Assembly: GCA_023150295.1 (NCBI GenBank)
Contig: JAKLLE010000035.1
Coordinates: 1 to 36,441, forward strand
Length of the DNA: 36,441 nucleotides
Origin: Giesbergeria sp.
GTDB taxonomy: Bacteria; Pseudomonadota; Gammaproteobacteria; Burkholderiales; Burkholderiaceae_C
Reading direction: 5' to 3'
Position 1 is the stretch's first letter; each line of letters opens with the position of its first letter. This document shows, piece after piece, positions 35,798 to 36,441 of this stretch. The notes beneath the pieces were generated by a model. That model was not told the DNA's origin and made no database searches. It saw nothing but the letters and a program-made list of their open reading frames with translations. The position numbers were made by a program, and so were the translations under genes.

Positions 35798-36381
35798 CTG
35801 CGCGGCACCGGGGGCCGCAAGGTGGCCTCGGACAGCAGGACGCTGAAATCGTCTGCGGGCAAGGCCGCTGAACACAGAAAGCCCTGAAAGTAGTCGCAGG
35901 CCATGGATTGCAGGGCTTCGCGCTGCGCACGGGTTTCCACGCCCTCGGCCACCACGCTCAAGTGCAGCGCACGCCCCAGGTGGACGATGGCGCTGACAAT
36001 GGCGCGGTCGCCTTCGTCGCCGGGGATGCCGCGCACAAAGGACTGGTCGATCTTGAGCTTGTGGATGGGCAGGTTCTTGAGGTAGGCCAGGCTGGAATAA
36101 CCCGTGCCAAAGTCGTCGATGGCCAGTGCAACGCCCAGGGCAGCCACCTTGTCCAGCCGTTGCGCGGCTTCCTGTGCGTCCTGCAGGAGAATGGACTCGG
36201 TCAACTCCAGCTCCAGCAGGTGCGGCGGCAAGCGGTAGTCCTGCAGCAGTTGAGTGAGCCGCTCGATGAAATCTGGCTGGCGCATCTCCAGCGCCGAGAT
36301 ATTGAGGGACTTGCAGAATTCCTCAACCCAGCCGAATTTGCCTCTGCGTGAGGCGCAAAAAAAGTTGCGGGCACCGCCCAA
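35767..36381 (-). CDS. EAL-domain protein, N-terminally truncated
   Basis: C-terminal part of a cyclic-di-GMP phosphodiesterase domain. From LNISALEMRQPDF on it matches the family: LLELELTES, AIDDFGTGYSSLAYLKNLP (loop 6), KIDQSFVRGI and VVAEGVET. The upstream EAL signature and any GGDEF or sensory part are missing, so activity is doubtful. Homology stops near nt 36305; the first 26 or so residues of the open frame look unrelated. The 3' end converges on and overlaps the TauE/SafE gene by 31 bp. Best read as a fragment cut at the window edge by inserted DNA. Confidence 0.8.
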   Translation of the reverse strand: MGGARNFFCASRRGKFGWVEEFCKSLNISALEMRQPDFIERLTQLLQDYRLPPHLLELELTESILLQDAQEAAQRLDKVAALGVALAIDDFGTGYSSLAYLKNLPIHKLKIDQSFVRGIPGDEGDRAIVSAIVHLGRALHLSVVAEGVETRAQREALQSMACDYFQGFLCSAALPADDFSVLLSEATLRPPVPRSQAASPFQSM

Positions 36382-36441
36382 AAGGCTGGAAGATCAGGGT
36401 ATCGAAGTCTGAACTTGGTGCCCGCCCATGAATACTACCCT
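36310..36441 (+). mobile_element. Possible left end of an insertion element
   Basis: This 130-bp end piece interrupts the EAL gene. It holds an inverted repeat GCGGGCACC (36367-36375) / GGTGCCCGC (36417-36425) and, 3 nt later, an ATG (36428) opening MNTTL, a plausible transposase start. The element family cannot be named from so little. Confidence 0.35.

Overview
The window looks like a high-GC betaproteobacterium of the order Burkholderiales, most likely Comamonadaceae (Acidovorax/Alicycliphilus-like). The grounds are codon use, the zapB-like–zapA–6S RNA order, NirS and the style of the corrinoid genes; no sequence search was possible. Both edges break into genes (a HerA/DUF853 ATPase on the left, an EAL protein on the right). 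This suggests the window is a stretch bounded by mobile or repeated DNA.

Left part (1-11.6 kb): a truncated HerA-like ATPase with a Gly-rich membrane protein, a Thr/Ser dehydratase, upp, the cytochrome cd1 nitrite reductase NirS, a divergently placed haem-type TonB receptor, and a two-gene beta-oxidation unit (multifunctional enoyl-CoA hydratase/3-hydroxyacyl-CoA dehydrogenase plus thiolase). Middle (11.8-18 kb): a cobalamin riboswitch reading leftward into bluB-cobT (lower-ligand synthesis and activation). Next comes a LysR regulator divergent from a five-gene redox unit: two membrane proteins, an ABM-like lipoprotein, a variant rubredoxin and a short rubredoxin reductase.

Right part (18-34.1 kb): a large leftward corrinoid uptake and salvage operon behind a second cobalamin riboswitch. 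The order is btuB-cobB-cobU-btuF-btuC-btuD-cobN-cobO-cbiB-cobC-[vapBC]-cobQ. Many genes overlap by 4 nt at stop/start. BtuB and BtuFCD bring corrinoids into the cell. CobO adenosylates them. CobB and CobQ amidate side chains. CobC and CbiB make and attach the aminopropanol arm, CobU activates it, and CobT with BluB provides the lower ligand. No corrin-ring methylation genes and no cobalamin synthase (cobS/cobV) are present here, so the cluster looks built for salvage. The CobN protein is odd: it has a signal peptide and a C-terminal membrane helix, so it should work in the periplasm.

The far right (34.1-36.4 kb) holds zapB-like–zapA, 6S RNA, a TauE/SafE permease and the EAL fragment.

The most unusual signal is a 54-bp dispersed repeat with a two-hairpin design and constant length. 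It occurs at least five times: twice between genes, and three times inside the reading frames of btuD, cobU and cbiB, where its 18-codon length keeps the frame open.
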